Counted from the first letter of the stretch, positions 30,861-39,642 are shown. The stretch: 64,000 bases of DNA from Nocardioides sp. R-C-SC26 (GCF_021246465.1 NZ_JAHRHK010000002.1:1-64000), one strand, 5' to 3'. The notes: generated by a model not told the origin, from the letters alone. Translations and numbers: made by a program.

Positions 30861-30886
30861 GGAACACCGGGCCCGACTGGATCGTT
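30861..30886 (+). promoter_or_regulatory. Predicted ECF sigma-factor promoter of the sigE-like gene
   Basis: GGAACAC (30861-30867), 15 bp, then CGTT (30883-30886). This fits the GGAAC...CGTT promoter type recognised by SigE-group ECF factors, and lies 50 nt before the start codon of such a factor, suggesting autoregulation. A second GGAAC at about 30850 is spaced too far to pair with the same CGTT. Confidence 0.55.
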
Positions 30887-30935
30887 GGACAGGATGCAGG
30901 TCACTCACAGGCAAACCTCAGCAAGGATCCCTACC

Positions 30936-31571
30936 GTGAAGCTCATGGAGCGCACGCCCGCCGTCCCGCCGGCCACCTCGGCCACGCCGCGTGAGGACGC
31001 GCTGCCGTCGTGGCAGGAGATCGTCGAGCAGCACTCCGACCGGGTCTACCGGCTCGCCTATCGTCTGACGGGCAACCGTCACGACGCCGAGGACCTCACC
31101 CAGGAGGTCTTCGTCCGGGTCTTCCGCTCGCTCTCCACCTACACCCCGGGCACCTTCGAGGGCTGGCTCCACCGCATCACCACCAACCTCTTCCTCGACC
31201 AGGCGCGCCGCCGCCAGCGCATCCGCTTCGACGCCCTCTCCGACGAGCGTGCCGACCGGTTGCGCAGCGCCGGCCCCAGCCCCGACGACGCGCTGGACGC
31301 GCAGACCTTCGACGACGACGTCGAGCGAGCGTTGGCCACGCTGCCGCCGGACTTCCGCGCGGCCGTCGTGCTGTGCGACGTCGAGGACCTCAGCTATGAG
31401 GAGATCGCCGAGGTGCTCGGCGCGAAGCTCGGCACGGTCCGCTCGCGGATCCACCGCGGCCGCGCCCTGTTGCGCGAGGCGCTGGCCCACCGCGCGCCGA
31501 CGTCGGGCCGGGAGAGGTACGCCGGCCCGGCGCCGACCGTGCCCGAGGGCCCCCGGGGAGCGCGCGCGTGA
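30936..31571 (+). CDS. sigE: ECF RNA polymerase sigma factor, SigE group
   Basis: 211 residues from GTG at 30936, preceded by AAGGA with 8 nt spacing; ATGs at 30894 and 30945 are alternatives. Region 2 is [38 protein letters not shown] with the core-binding [10 protein letters not shown] motif. Region 4 ([48 protein letters not shown]) carries the DNA-binding helix. It directs RNA polymerase to envelope-stress promoters. It is followed at once by its probable anti-sigma factor (GTGA overlap) and then HtrA, the same order as sigE-rseA-htrA in M. tuberculosis. Confidence 0.92.
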   Translation: MKLMERTPAVPPATSATPREDALPSWQEIVEQHSDRVYRLAYRLTGNRHDAEDLTQEVFVRVFRSLSTYTPGTFEGWLHRITTNLFLDQARRRQRIRFDALSDERADRLRSAGPSPDDALDAQTFDDDVERALATLPPDFRAAVVLCDVEDLSYEEIAEVLGAKLGTVRSRIHRGRALLREALAHRAPTSGRERYAGPAPTVPEGPRGARA

Positions 31572-32011
31572 TCGGCGGTCACCTGGGTCACCGCGTCAGT
31601 GCGCTCCTCGACGGCCAGCTCGGCGCCGAGGAGACCGAGCGGGCGTGGGCGCACGTGCACCTGTGCCACATATGTCGCGACCAGGTGGAGCGCGAGGGCT
31701 GGATCAAGACCCGGCTCGCCGGGCTCTCGGTCGACCCCGACGACGAGCTCGGTGCGTCCGAGCGCCTCAAAGGGTCACTGCTCGGGATGCCCCCGGGCGA
31801 CGTGCTGCTCGCGATGTCGCAGAGCCCCGACCGGCGTCCGCGCCGCACGGCCGGACTGGTCGCGATCGGGGGAAGCGCCGTCGGTGCGGCGGTGATGGGC
31901 GTTCTCGCACTGGGCACGGCTCCGGCCGACGTACCCGAGCGTCGGACGCCGCCGGCCCAGATCTCCACGCCGGCCCCGCACCCCGTCAAGCTGCCCCGCC
32001 TCACGCCCTGA
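31568..32011 (+). CDS. rseA: Zinc-type anti-sigma factor (RseA-like)
   Basis: 147 residues, GTG overlapping the sigE stop. The N-terminal half has the zinc-associated anti-sigma motif [14 protein letters not shown] (H-x3-C-x2-C). One membrane span is at about 95-115 ([21 protein letters not shown]), then a short Pro-rich outside tail. It probably holds SigE inactive at the membrane until envelope stress triggers release. Direct coupling with sigE translation supports the pair. Confidence 0.85.
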   Translation: MIGGHLGHRVSALLDGQLGAEETERAWAHVHLCHICRDQVEREGWIKTRLAGLSVDPDDELGASERLKGSLLGMPPGDVLLAMSQSPDRRPRRTAGLVAIGGSAVGAAVMGVLALGTAPADVPERRTPPAQISTPAPHPVKLPRLTP

Positions 32012-32080
32012 GCGCCCCCGTGGCTCGTCAGGCCCTGGGCACCGCCGTCGGGGTGACCAGGGCCTTGCGAAGATGACCGG

Positions 32081-33601
32081 GTGAATGGCGAGCACGACGA
32101 CCCGACCCCGCGGCACTCCGCGGGCGACGATGGTCTTGAGTCCGCGGAGAGAACGAGCGAGGCAGCGGGCGTCGAGTCCTCGCCCACCGACGGCATGACG
32201 ACGCCCGAGGGCACGCCCGTCGACCCCGCCTGGCCGGCGCCGACCGCCGCGCCGCCCGGGACGGTGCCGACCGCGGGCCCGGTCGACTCGAGCAGTGGTC
32301 GGTCAGAGGCGCAGGACGGCTATCGGCCGCCAGGCCAGCACGCGGCGCCCCCTCAGCCCCCGCATCAGTCGGGATACCAGCAGCCCTATCCACCCCGGCC
32401 GTACGCGCAGGGGCCGGTGCTCGCCCAGGGGCCGGTGGCCTGGCACGACTATGCGCCCCCGCGGACTGCCGCGACGTCGCCGTTCCTGGCCGACGTGCCG
32501 GCGCGCCCGCGCCGCCGTCTGCTCTCGGTGGGCGCCACCGCCCTGCTGGTCGGGATCGCCGGCGGGCTGGCCGGCAGCGCGATCTACGACCGCATCGAGG
32601 GTCCCGGAGGTGTCGGTCGCTACGAGGGCGGCCTGGCCGACGTCGACCTGGCCGACCTGCCGCCGGTCAAGCCCGGCGGCGTGGCCGCGGTGGCCGAGGC
32701 GCTGTTGCCGAGCACGGTTCAGATCTTCGCCGAGGCGGGCAGCGCGGGCGACAGCGCGACCGGTTCGGGCTTCGTGCTCGACAAGCAGGGACACATCGTC
32801 ACCAACAACCACGTGGTGGAGGGCGCCGCCGACGAGGACGGCCAGATCCAGGTCGTCGATTCCGAGGGTGAGCGCTACGACGCCCAGCTGGTCGGTCGTA
32901 GCCCCGTCTACGACCTCGCGGTGCTCTTCTTGCCCGACGCCGACGGCCTGGAGCCCGCGGCGCTGGGCGCCGCCGAGCAGTTGCGTGTCGGGGATGGCGT
33001 GGTCGCGATCGGGTCGCCGCTCGGCCTCAGCTCGACGGTGACCGCCGGCATCGTGAGCGCGCTGAACCGTCCGGTGACCACCGGCGCCCTGGGCGACGTC
33101 TCCTCCTACATCAACGCCGTGCAGACCGATGCCGCGATCAACCCCGGCAACTCGGGCGGCCCGCTGGTGAACCTCGCCGGCCAGGTGGTCGGCGTGAACA
33201 CCGCTATCGCGACGGCGGGCGGCGGCAGCATGGGCGCGCAGTCGGGCAACATCGGCGTCGGCTTCGCCATCCCGGTCGAACAGGTGCGCGTGACCGCCGA
33301 CCAGATCCTCAAGACGGGTGAGGCGCGCTACCCCGTGATCGGTGCGCAGGTGCGCACCGCGGGCACGCAGACGCTCATCGGGGCCACGATCGACGAGGTG
33401 TCCTCCGGAGCACCTGCCGACGACGCCGGCCTGGAGTCGGGCGACATCGTCGTCGCCGTCGAGGGGGTGCGGGTCACCGACGGGATCTCGCTGATCGTCA
33501 ATATCCGCACGCACCAGCCGGGAGACACGATCGAGGTGACCTACCTGCGCGGCGGTGACGAACGGACGGCGAAGGTGAAGCTCGCCGCCGAGGTCGGCTG
33601 A
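32081..33601 (+). CDS. htrA: Membrane-anchored HtrA/DegP-like serine protease with PDZ domain
   Basis: 506 residues. A cytoplasmic Pro/Gln/Tyr-rich segment of about 140 residues precedes one membrane span (about 148-167, LSVGATALLVGIAGGLAGSA). The protease domain carries the full triad: His in VTNNHVVEGA, Asp in YDLAVLFLPD and Ser in NPGNSGGPLVN. A PDZ domain closes the protein (about 415-500, with GLESGDIVVAVEGVRV). HtrA proteases handle misfolded exported proteins; in M. tuberculosis the same gene follows rseA. The GTG start has a weak ribosome binding site. A dispersed repeat follows the stop. Confidence 0.92.
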   Translation: MNGEHDDPTPRHSAGDDGLESAERTSEAAGVESSPTDGMTTPEGTPVDPAWPAPTAAPPGTVPTAGPVDSSSGRSEAQDGYRPPGQHAAPPQPPHQSGYQQPYPPRPYAQGPVLAQGPVAWHDYAPPRTAATSPFLADVPARPRRRLLSVGATALLVGIAGGLAGSAIYDRIEGPGGVGRYEGGLADVDLADLPPVKPGGVAAVAEALLPSTVQIFAEAGSAGDSATGSGFVLDKQGHIVTNNHVVEGAADEDGQIQVVDSEGERYDAQLVGRSPVYDLAVLFLPDADGLEPAALGAAEQLRVGDGVVAIGSPLGLSSTVTAGIVSALNRPVTTGALGDVSSYINAVQTDAAINPGNSGGPLVNLAGQVVGVNTAIATAGGGSMGAQSGNIGVGFAIPVEQVRVTADQILKTGEARYPVIGAQVRTAGTQTLIGATIDEVSSGAPADDAGLESGDIVVAVEGVRVTDGISLIVNIRTHQPGDTIEVTYLRGGDERTAKVKLAAEVG

Positions 33602-33614
33602 GCGAGGACGGGCC

Positions 33615-33723
33615 GGGGTTCGAGACGCCCCGCTCGTTCCTCGCGGGGCTCCTCGACCACCTACCTCCCCACCACCGGCGGTTGAGGAGGTCGCTCTGCG
33701 AACGTCTCGAAGCCGGGTGAGCC
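33615..33723. repeat. Dispersed short repeat, inverted pair
   Basis: Left half reads GGGGTTCGAGACGCCCCGCT, ending CTCCTCGACCACC. Right half is the opposite orientation: GGCGGTTGAGGAGGTCGCTC followed by TGCGAACGTCTCGAAGCCGGGTGAGCC. The halves lie back to back, as in other copies at 42.0, 48.9 and 63.5 kb. This fits a REP-like element able to form a hairpin. Confidence 0.8.
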
Positions 33724-33729
33724 GAGGAT

Positions 33730-33972
33730 TCAGTCGATGCCGGCCTCGGACTCGCTCTCCAGGAAGGGATGCTGGGCGACGAACTCGGCGGTCTCGGTGT
33801 ACATCCGCGCGATGTACTCCTCCAGCTTGTCGGCCTCGACGCGCCACTGACCCCGCCCGCCGATCTTGATGGCGGCGATCTCGCCGCGGCGCACCATGGC
33901 GTAGACCTGTGCGCTCGAGGTGTTCAGCGCCTCGGCCACGTCGGCCAGCGTGAGGAACCGCGGAGTGCCCAT
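33730..33972 (-). CDS. Small helix-turn-helix protein (excisionase/MerR-like fold)
   Basis: 80 residues. FLTLADVAEALNTSSAQVYAMVRRGEIAAIKIGGRGQWRVEADKLEEYI (about 6-54) is a winged helix-turn-helix of the excisionase type, with the wing residues GGRGQWRV. The C-terminal tail is acidic. Proteins of this type bind DNA as transcription factors in actinobacteria (the BldC class is one example) and need not be phage excisionases. It is divergent from the SAF-domain gene. Confidence 0.8.
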   Translation of the reverse strand: MGTPRFLTLADVAEALNTSSAQVYAMVRRGEIAAIKIGGRGQWRVEADKLEEYIARMYTETAEFVAQHPFLESESEAGID

Positions 33973-34091
33973 GGGGTCATCGTCGCACCTCAGGGGTCCC
34001 GTCCGTCACCTCTGTCCCCTGCGTTGTGGACGGCAGGCGGTCCGGTGGACGAAGGCGTGACCCGCGCCGCGGAGTGTGGTGCGATGGCGAG

Positions 34092-34829
34092 GTGTCCACT
34101 CTCGGGTTCGGGGGCACAGCCCCGTCGTCCTCACCGCCGCCGTCCGGCTCCTCGGCGAGCCACCGTCTCAGCAGTGCTCCCGCCGCACTTCCGTCCGTCG
34201 CCGAGCAGCGCGCCGTGCGTGTGCACCGCCCCGGGTGGCGCGATGCGCGCGTCTGGATCGGGATCGCGATCATGGCCGCCTCGGTGCTCCTGGGCGCACG
34301 CGTGCTCGCAGCCGGCGACGAGACCGTGTCGGTATGGAGCCTCGTGCGCGACGTCGCGCCGGGGGAGGAGCTGACGACGGAGGATCTGCAGGCGCGGGAC
34401 GTGCGCTTCGCCGACGCCGACGCGGCCGGCGCCTACCTTGGGGTCGAGGAGGAGCTGCCCGACCTGGTCGTCACGCGGGCGCTCGGAGCCGGCGAGCTGC
34501 TGCCCCGCGGGGCGCTCGGCGCCACGGCGGGCTCCGAAGAGGTCCAGATCGCCGTGCCGGTCTCCGCACTCCGACTGCCGCCGTCCGTGGGTCCCGGCAC
34601 GATCGTCGACCTCTACATCGACGGACTCGGCCGCACGGGACCGGACGCCGGGTCCGGCCCGGTGCTGCGGGAGGTGCGGGTGGTCGCCGCGCCTCGATCC
34701 GATGACGGCCTCGGTCTGGCCGAGGAGCGACGGTTGGTACTGGCCGTCGCGCCTGACGACGTCGCGCCCTTCCAGCAGGTGCTCGCGGATACCGAGGAGC
34801 CGCAGATCTCGGTGGCGGTGCATCCGTGA
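34092..34829 (+). CDS. SAF-domain membrane protein (CpaB/FlgA-like)
   Basis: 245 residues from GTG at 34092; other in-frame starts are possible because no strong ribosome binding site is visible. One membrane span at about 53-71 (VWIGIAIMAASVLLGARVLA). Next comes a SAF domain (VSVWSLVRDVAPGEELTTEDLQARDVRF ... LVVTRALGAGELLPRGAL) and an RcpC/CpaB-like region (VQIAVPVSALRLPPSVGPGTIVDLYI). CpaB proteins assemble Flp-type pili, but no other pilus gene is near except a CpaE-like ATPase that overlaps this stop by four bases. Confidence 0.7.
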   Translation: MSTLGFGGTAPSSSPPPSGSSASHRLSSAPAALPSVAEQRAVRVHRPGWRDARVWIGIAIMAASVLLGARVLAAGDETVSVWSLVRDVAPGEELTTEDLQARDVRFADADAAGAYLGVEEELPDLVVTRALGAGELLPRGALGATAGSEEVQIAVPVSALRLPPSVGPGTIVDLYIDGLGRTGPDAGSGPVLREVRVVAAPRSDDGLGLAEERRLVLAVAPDDVAPFQQVLADTEEPQISVAVHP

Positions 34830-36100
34830 TCGTCACGATCGTGCTCGGCTCCGGCGCGGCCTGGGAGTCCGCCGCGATGCGCGTTCTGGACGCCGCCCGC
34901 CAAGTCGCCGTGCTCAAGCGGTGCGTCGACGTCGACGACCTCCTCGCCGTGGCGTCGTCCGGGCAGGGCGACGCCGCGATCGTGGCGGTCGAGTCGCCCG
35001 GCCTCGACGCCGCGACCCTCGCGCGACTGCACGGACACGGCCTCCGGGTTCTCGCGGTCGTGCCGCCGCCGAGCGAGTTCGGCTCCGACGCTGCTGCGGC
35101 ACGCGCGGTCGCTGTCGGCGTGCGCGAGACGGTGCGATCCGATCGGCTCGAGACCATCCCGGCCCTGCTCGCCGGTCCCGCGCCGCTGGCGGGTTCGCAG
35201 GTCGCGTCGGCGGACGTCGCCGACCCTGGAACGGCGATGGTGGGCGGGGGTGCGCCCCCGGGTGGTCGCGGCCGCGTGCTCGCCGTCTGGGGTGCCGCCG
35301 GTGCGCCGGGCCGGACCGTGGTGGCATGCGCGGTCGCCGCCGAGATCGCCCGTCGCGGGAGGCTGGTCGCCCTCGTCGACGCCGACCCCTACGGGGGCGC
35401 GGTCGCCCAGACGCTCGGCGTGCTCGACGAGGTGTCCGGACTGCTCGCCGCGGCCCGCGCGCAGACGGCCGGGCGACTCGAGGAGCAGGTCGGCAGCGTA
35501 GTGCGTGGCCTCTCCGAGCGCCTGGCCGTGGTCACCGGGCTCCCACGCGCCGACCGGTGGCCCGAGGTACGGGGCGAGGTGCTGGAGGAGTTGGTCGAGG
35601 CGCTGCGCCGTCGCGCCGACGTCGTGGTGGACACCGGATTCTGCCTGGAGCGCGACAACGCAGATCCCGGGAGACCCGGACGCCACGACCTCACCCTCGC
35701 GGCGATCGAGGTGGCCGACGAAGTGCTCGTGATCGGGAGCGCCGACCCGGTCGGGCTCACCCGGCTGGCGCGCGCCATCCACGACCTTCGTGAGGTGCGT
35801 GCGGACGTCGCAGTGCGGGTGGTCGTGAACCGGATGCGCCCCGGGCTCGGCTGGTCCGAGCGCGATGTCGCGGCGATGCTCGGCGGGGTGGACGTCGCCG
35901 CGGTGGCAGGGGTGGCGTTCCTGCCCGACGACCAACCGGCCTGCGACCGCGCCGCGATCTCGGGCCGGGGCCTGCTCGAGTGCGGGGAGTCGTCGCTGAC
36001 CCGTGCGGTCGAGTCGCTGGTCAGCGACCTGGGAGTCGACGGGGCGCGAGGCCCTCGTCGCGCACGACGGGTCGGGCGCCGGGTCGGGCTGCAGCGCTGA
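34826..36100 (+). CDS. CpaE/MinD-like ATPase with a deviant P-loop
   Basis: 424 residues, GTG start overlapping the SAF gene. Residues 1-115 look like a degenerate receiver-type domain, as in CpaE. The ATPase part begins VLAVWGAAGAPGRTVVACAVA (about 151-171): the loop GAAGAPGRT keeps the final Gly-x-Thr region but lacks the signature lysine and the usual catalytic Lys of the GKT motif. RLVALVDADPYGGAVAQTLG follows as the Walker A'/switch I region. This form is found in a group of actinobacterial CpaE relatives from memory. It may bind nucleotide poorly or use other residues. The role, perhaps localising a membrane complex with the SAF protein, is inferred. Confidence 0.75.
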   Translation: MIVTIVLGSGAAWESAAMRVLDAARQVAVLKRCVDVDDLLAVASSGQGDAAIVAVESPGLDAATLARLHGHGLRVLAVVPPPSEFGSDAAAARAVAVGVRETVRSDRLETIPALLAGPAPLAGSQVASADVADPGTAMVGGGAPPGGRGRVLAVWGAAGAPGRTVVACAVAAEIARRGRLVALVDADPYGGAVAQTLGVLDEVSGLLAAARAQTAGRLEEQVGSVVRGLSERLAVVTGLPRADRWPEVRGEVLEELVEALRRRADVVVDTGFCLERDNADPGRPGRHDLTLAAIEVADEVLVIGSADPVGLTRLARAIHDLREVRADVAVRVVVNRMRPGLGWSERDVAAMLGGVDVAAVAGVAFLPDDQPACDRAAISGRGLLECGESSLTRAVESLVSDLGVDGARGPRRARRVGRRVGLQR

Positions 36101-36103
36101 TGC

Positions 36104-37555
36104 TCAGGAGGAGAAGAGCAGGTACAGCCCGCCGCTGGTGAAGCCGACCATGGCGATCAGCAGCGGGAGCTGGCCGGTGAGCTGATGCCGCGCGGGAAGC
36201 AGCCGCACCGCGCGGTCGTGGGCGGCGACAGCCGCGACCACGTGCCCGATCACGACCGCGAGCACCTTGATGTTGGCCAGCAGGGTCGGGTGATAGCTCA
36301 GCCAGGTGACTTGCTGCCAGTCGGCGGTGCCGAGCAGGTTGGATCCCCTGCTGAGCGGATCGCTGGCGAGGATCAACGTGCGTGATCCCGTCTCGATCAG
36401 GTAGGTCAGGTAGTGGGCGATCATGTAGCCGACGATGATCGGCACGATCGAGTGTGCGAACAGGCTCGGAAGTGCCCGGCGTCGGACGCCGTCAGGCAGC
36501 AGCGAGTCGGCGGGCGTGGGTGCGGTCCCGGAGCGCACCCTCGCGAGCACCGCTCGTACAGGGGCCGGAACCCAGGAGGAGAGCCCCATCGCCATGGTGC
36601 CGAGGATCAGCGCCAGTGTCGCGCCGATGCAGAACACGATCAGCGCCGCGTTGCGCAGCAGGTCGCCGTGCAGGGAGGACTCCTGCACGAAGGTCACGAA
36701 GGTGGGCGACTCGCGGAACGAGTCGTAGCCCGTACTGCCGAACAGGATGCCGACGACGACGATCAGGCCCGGTCCGGGGACCGTCGTCGCGAGGTTGGCC
36801 AGCGGGTTGCGGAGGAGCAGTCGACCTTCGTGGGTGGCCCACGGGGAGAGCTTGGCGACCAGCGTCGAGTAGACCTCGAAGGGGTCGGCGCGCTCGTAGA
36901 AGCGCTCGCCGAACAGCGCGCCGCCGATCAGCATGATCGCGACGTAGGTCGCGCACCAGAAGCGGGCCGGGCCCAGCTCGGTCAGGTGCGGGTAGACCAG
37001 CTCGAACCAGACGAACGCGTAGAGCCCGATGGCCGCGGGCCAGTAGCCCCACCGCTCCCGGTAGGAGTAGAGGCCCTCCGCCGGGTCGGTGCCGGCGATC
37101 GCGGCGAACGCGCGGTTGATCGTCCGGACCGGGCTGATCGCCTTCCAGAACGGCCCGAACAGCAACGACATCGGCACGAGCCCGACCCAGAGCCAGACGA
37201 GGAAGATGCCGAAGAACGGGTTGATCGTGGAGTCGCGCCCGAACACGGCGGCGAACGCGGTGTAGGCGAAGACCACCATGCCGAAGCCGCGCAGCGCGAG
37301 GGTGAACGCACGCGAGCCGACGATGGTCTGCAACCAGGCCGGGGCGGGGCGGCCCGCGGACTCGGCGTCGGGGCGGTCGAAGCGCGAGCGTCGCCATGCG
37401 AGTGCGAGCACGGTGAACGACACCACCAGCGCCGCCACAGCTCCCGCGACGGCGAGGTCGAGGGGGATCGGGAGGTCCTTCTGGCCGCCGAGGCCGTGGG
37501 CCTGCAGGTCGGTCCACGTGCCGTCGGGAGGGAGACCGGTCGAGCCACCCCTCAC
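36104..37555 (-). CDS. Ten-span membrane protein of unknown function
   Basis: 483 residues from GTG at 37555, two bases after the lipoprotein stop; longer in-frame versions run through the lipoprotein gene and are rejected. Ten hydrophobic segments are visible, beginning LDLAVAGAVAALVVSFTVLALAW (about residues 31-53) and ending LPLLIAMVGFTSGGLYLLF. Inter-span motifs include GLYSYRERWGYWPAAIGLYAFVWFELVYP and several His near the periplasmic side (SIVPIIVGYMIAHYLTYL, HVVAAVAAHD). I do not recognise the family with confidence. Tight coupling to a cupredoxin-like lipoprotein suggests one complex, possibly handling a metal or redox cofactor. Confidence 0.65.
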   Translation of the reverse strand: MRGGSTGLPPDGTWTDLQAHGLGGQKDLPIPLDLAVAGAVAALVVSFTVLALAWRRSRFDRPDAESAGRPAPAWLQTIVGSRAFTLALRGFGMVVFAYTAFAAVFGRDSTINPFFGIFLVWLWVGLVPMSLLFGPFWKAISPVRTINRAFAAIAGTDPAEGLYSYRERWGYWPAAIGLYAFVWFELVYPHLTELGPARFWCATYVAIMLIGGALFGERFYERADPFEVYSTLVAKLSPWATHEGRLLLRNPLANLATTVPGPGLIVVVGILFGSTGYDSFRESPTFVTFVQESSLHGDLLRNAALIVFCIGATLALILGTMAMGLSSWVPAPVRAVLARVRSGTAPTPADSLLPDGVRRRALPSLFAHSIVPIIVGYMIAHYLTYLIETGSRTLILASDPLSRGSNLLGTADWQQVTWLSYHPTLLANIKVLAVVIGHVVAAVAAHDRAVRLLPARHQLTGQLPLLIAMVGFTSGGLYLLFSS

Positions 37556-37557
37556 GG

Positions 37558-37986
37558 TCAGCTGACCTCGAGCGAGACGACCAGCTCGTCGAGGTCGTGG
37601 GACTCGACCTCGACCACGCCGGGCCGGGCGATCTGCAACTCGATCGTGGTCGTCGCGCCGCCGCCCTCGTACTCGAAGCTCTGCTCGGGCTCGGAGTGCA
37701 CGTGCAGCTCGCCCGGCTCGTCGGCGGTGACGATCAGGTCGATCGGCTGGTCGACGTCGACCTTCACCCGGTCGCCGTTGGGGGTGACGCTGGAGCCCGA
37801 GAACGTGATGTCGATCTTCTTCACCGTCGTGGACCCGCCGTCGCCGCCGCACGCGCTGAGGCCCAGCGCCACCGCGCCGGCGGCCAGGGCGGCGGCGATC
37901 CGTCGCGCTGTGCGACCGCTGACGGCGGGCCGTGGCGTCGTGGGGCCGCTGGGCTGCGGGCTGTGCTGTGAGCCGACGTGCGACAC
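37558..37986 (-). CDS. Lipoprotein with a cupredoxin-like domain
   Basis: 142 residues. After a cytoplasmic leader of about 27 residues comes a signal peptide with lipobox GLSAC (Cys at about 46), so it is anchored outside the membrane. The remainder (about 95 residues) is beta-rich: VKVDVDQPIDLIVTADEPGELHVHSEPEQSFEYEGG ... IARPGVVEVESHDLDELVVSLEV. The order of strands and the HVHSEPE segment recall cupredoxin-like domains, but a full copper site cannot be assigned. It precedes and is coupled to the ten-span membrane protein. Confidence 0.65.
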   Translation of the reverse strand: MSHVGSQHSPQPSGPTTPRPAVSGRTARRIAAALAAGAVALGLSACGGDGGSTTVKKIDITFSGSSVTPNGDRVKVDVDQPIDLIVTADEPGELHVHSEPEQSFEYEGGGATTTIELQIARPGVVEVESHDLDELVVSLEVS

Positions 37987-38133
37987 GGTCGTCCTCCACT
38001 GTGTGTGTGGGTGCGCTCGGTAGGCGCTTCTTCTGCCAGAATCCCATGGCGGGCAACGGGTCCGGCACGGGGTCGGGCACGAGCACGGCAGTCGATGCGA
38101 CGTCGCATCGCGGTCGACGGGTAGGAGGTCGGG

Positions 38134-39642
38134 ATGGGTGAGCGTCTACGCGCCCGCGATCTGTCGTTCCTGGCGACCGAGACGGCGACCGCTCCGCGCC
38201 ACAACGCCACGATCGAGATCTTCGAGCCCGGTGCCTCCGGCTTCGACTACGACCGGTTGCTGGAGCTGATCGCCGACCGGATGTCGTTCGTGCCGCGTTA
38301 CCGGCAACGTCTGGTCGAGGTGCCCGGTCACCTGGCCGCACCCGTCTGGGTCGACGACAAGCACTTCGACCTCGCCTACCACGTGCGGCGCTCCGCGCTG
38401 CCCCGCCCGGGCAGCGACGAGCAACTGCTGGAGCTGGTGGGGCGCATCGTCTCGCGCCCGTTGGACCGCTCGCGTCCGTTGTGGGAGATGTACTTCGTCG
38501 AAGGACTCAGCGGTGACCGTGTCGCGGTGCTGTCGAAGTCGCATCAGGCGCTGGTCGACGGCGTCCACACCGTCGACCTCGGCCAGCTGCTGCTCGACGT
38601 CACGCCCGAGCCGAAGGCGTTCGAGCCCGACGAGTGGTACCCGCGTGGCGCGCCCTCGACCGCGGGCGTCGTCGTCGACGCGATCCGCGACACCCTCACC
38701 GACCGCACGACCCTGGTGGACACCGCCAGCATGGCGACGGCCGCCGCGCTGAGGTCGGCGCAGCAGGCCCGACGTCGGGCTCGCAAGGTCGCGCGCGGAC
38801 TGACCGGACGCCGCACGCGCCGCTCGGCGATCTTCGGTCCGCTCTCGCAGCAGCGCCGGGTGCTCACCCTGGAGACCTCGCTGGCCGACTACCGCACAGT
38901 GCGGGCCGCTCACGGCGGCACGATCAACGACGTCATCCTCGCGACCATCGCCGGCGGGATGCGCTCCTACCTGATGACACGCACCGAGTCGATGAGCGGC
39001 ATCCGCCAGGTGCGCACCCTCGTCCCGGTCTCGGTGATCGACGAGGAACTCGAGGCGACGTCGCTGGGCAGCCAGATCGCCGCGCACTTCGTCGATCTCC
39101 CGATCGCCGAGCCGAGCCCGATCGTGCGGCTGCACCAGGTCTCCTACTCCTTCCAGGCGCACAAGGAGACCGGGCGGAGCGTCGCGGCCAACCGGCTCGC
39201 CGGCATCGCCGGGTTCGCGCCGACGACCTTCCACGCCATCGGCTCGCGGGTGGCGAGCGAAGAGCTGAACCGCGGCTACGACCTGTGCGTGACCAACGTG
39301 CCTGGCCCGCAGACACCGCTGTACGCGGCCGGAGCCCGGATGGTCGCGACCTATCCGGTCGCGCCGCTGCTCGAGCGGCACCCGCTCTCGATCGCCGTCA
39401 CCTCCTACGACGGTCGCGTCTTCTACGGCATCACCGCCGACCGCGACCTGCTGCCCGACATCGACGTGCTCGGCGGCTGCCTGATCGAGTCGCTCGACGA
39501 GCTCCTCGCCGCCTCCACCGCGACCCGCGCGCCACGCGGTCGCACGACGGCGGCGAAGAAGGCCGCGGCCGCCCGGGCCAGCGTGACGAAGGCGGTCAAG
39601 CGGGCCGCCGGTGGCGCCGAGGAGCCGGAGTCGGACCGATGA
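38134..39642 (+). CDS. WS/DGAT family O-acyltransferase with altered HHxxxDG motif
   Basis: 502 residues, AGGAGGT just upstream of ATG. The family patterns RLRARDLSFL, PLDRSRPLWEMYFVEGL and, near the end, NVPGPQTPLYAAGARM are present, which identify the wax ester synthase/diacylglycerol acyltransferase family. The active-site motif reads H137-Q138-A-L-V-D142-G143: the second His, the general base in characterised enzymes, is Gln. The C-terminal 40 residues are rich in Ala, Lys and Arg. It may still acylate something, or have a changed activity. Its stop overlaps the next start. Confidence 0.85.
   Translation: MGERLRARDLSFLATETATAPRHNATIEIFEPGASGFDYDRLLELIADRMSFVPRYRQRLVEVPGHLAAPVWVDDKHFDLAYHVRRSALPRPGSDEQLLELVGRIVSRPLDRSRPLWEMYFVEGLSGDRVAVLSKSHQALVDGVHTVDLGQLLLDVTPEPKAFEPDEWYPRGAPSTAGVVVDAIRDTLTDRTTLVDTASMATAAALRSAQQARRRARKVARGLTGRRTRRSAIFGPLSQQRRVLTLETSLADYRTVRAAHGGTINDVILATIAGGMRSYLMTRTESMSGIRQVRTLVPVSVIDEELEATSLGSQIAAHFVDLPIAEPSPIVRLHQVSYSFQAHKETGRSVAANRLAGIAGFAPTTFHAIGSRVASEELNRGYDLCVTNVPGPQTPLYAAGARMVATYPVAPLLERHPLSIAVTSYDGRVFYGITADRDLLPDIDVLGGCLIESLDELLAASTATRAPRGRTTAAKKAAAARASVTKAVKRAAGGAEEPESDR

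Noticed and set aside
33730-33972. Phage excisionase marking a prophage
   Set aside because: The fold is excisionase-like, but no integrase or phage gene is near and such HTH proteins are ordinary regulators in actinobacteria.
36413-38023. 536-codon plus-strand frame opposite the ten-span membrane protein
   Set aside because: Highly charged, no hydrophobic or known motif, antisense to a clear membrane protein and lipoprotein pair.
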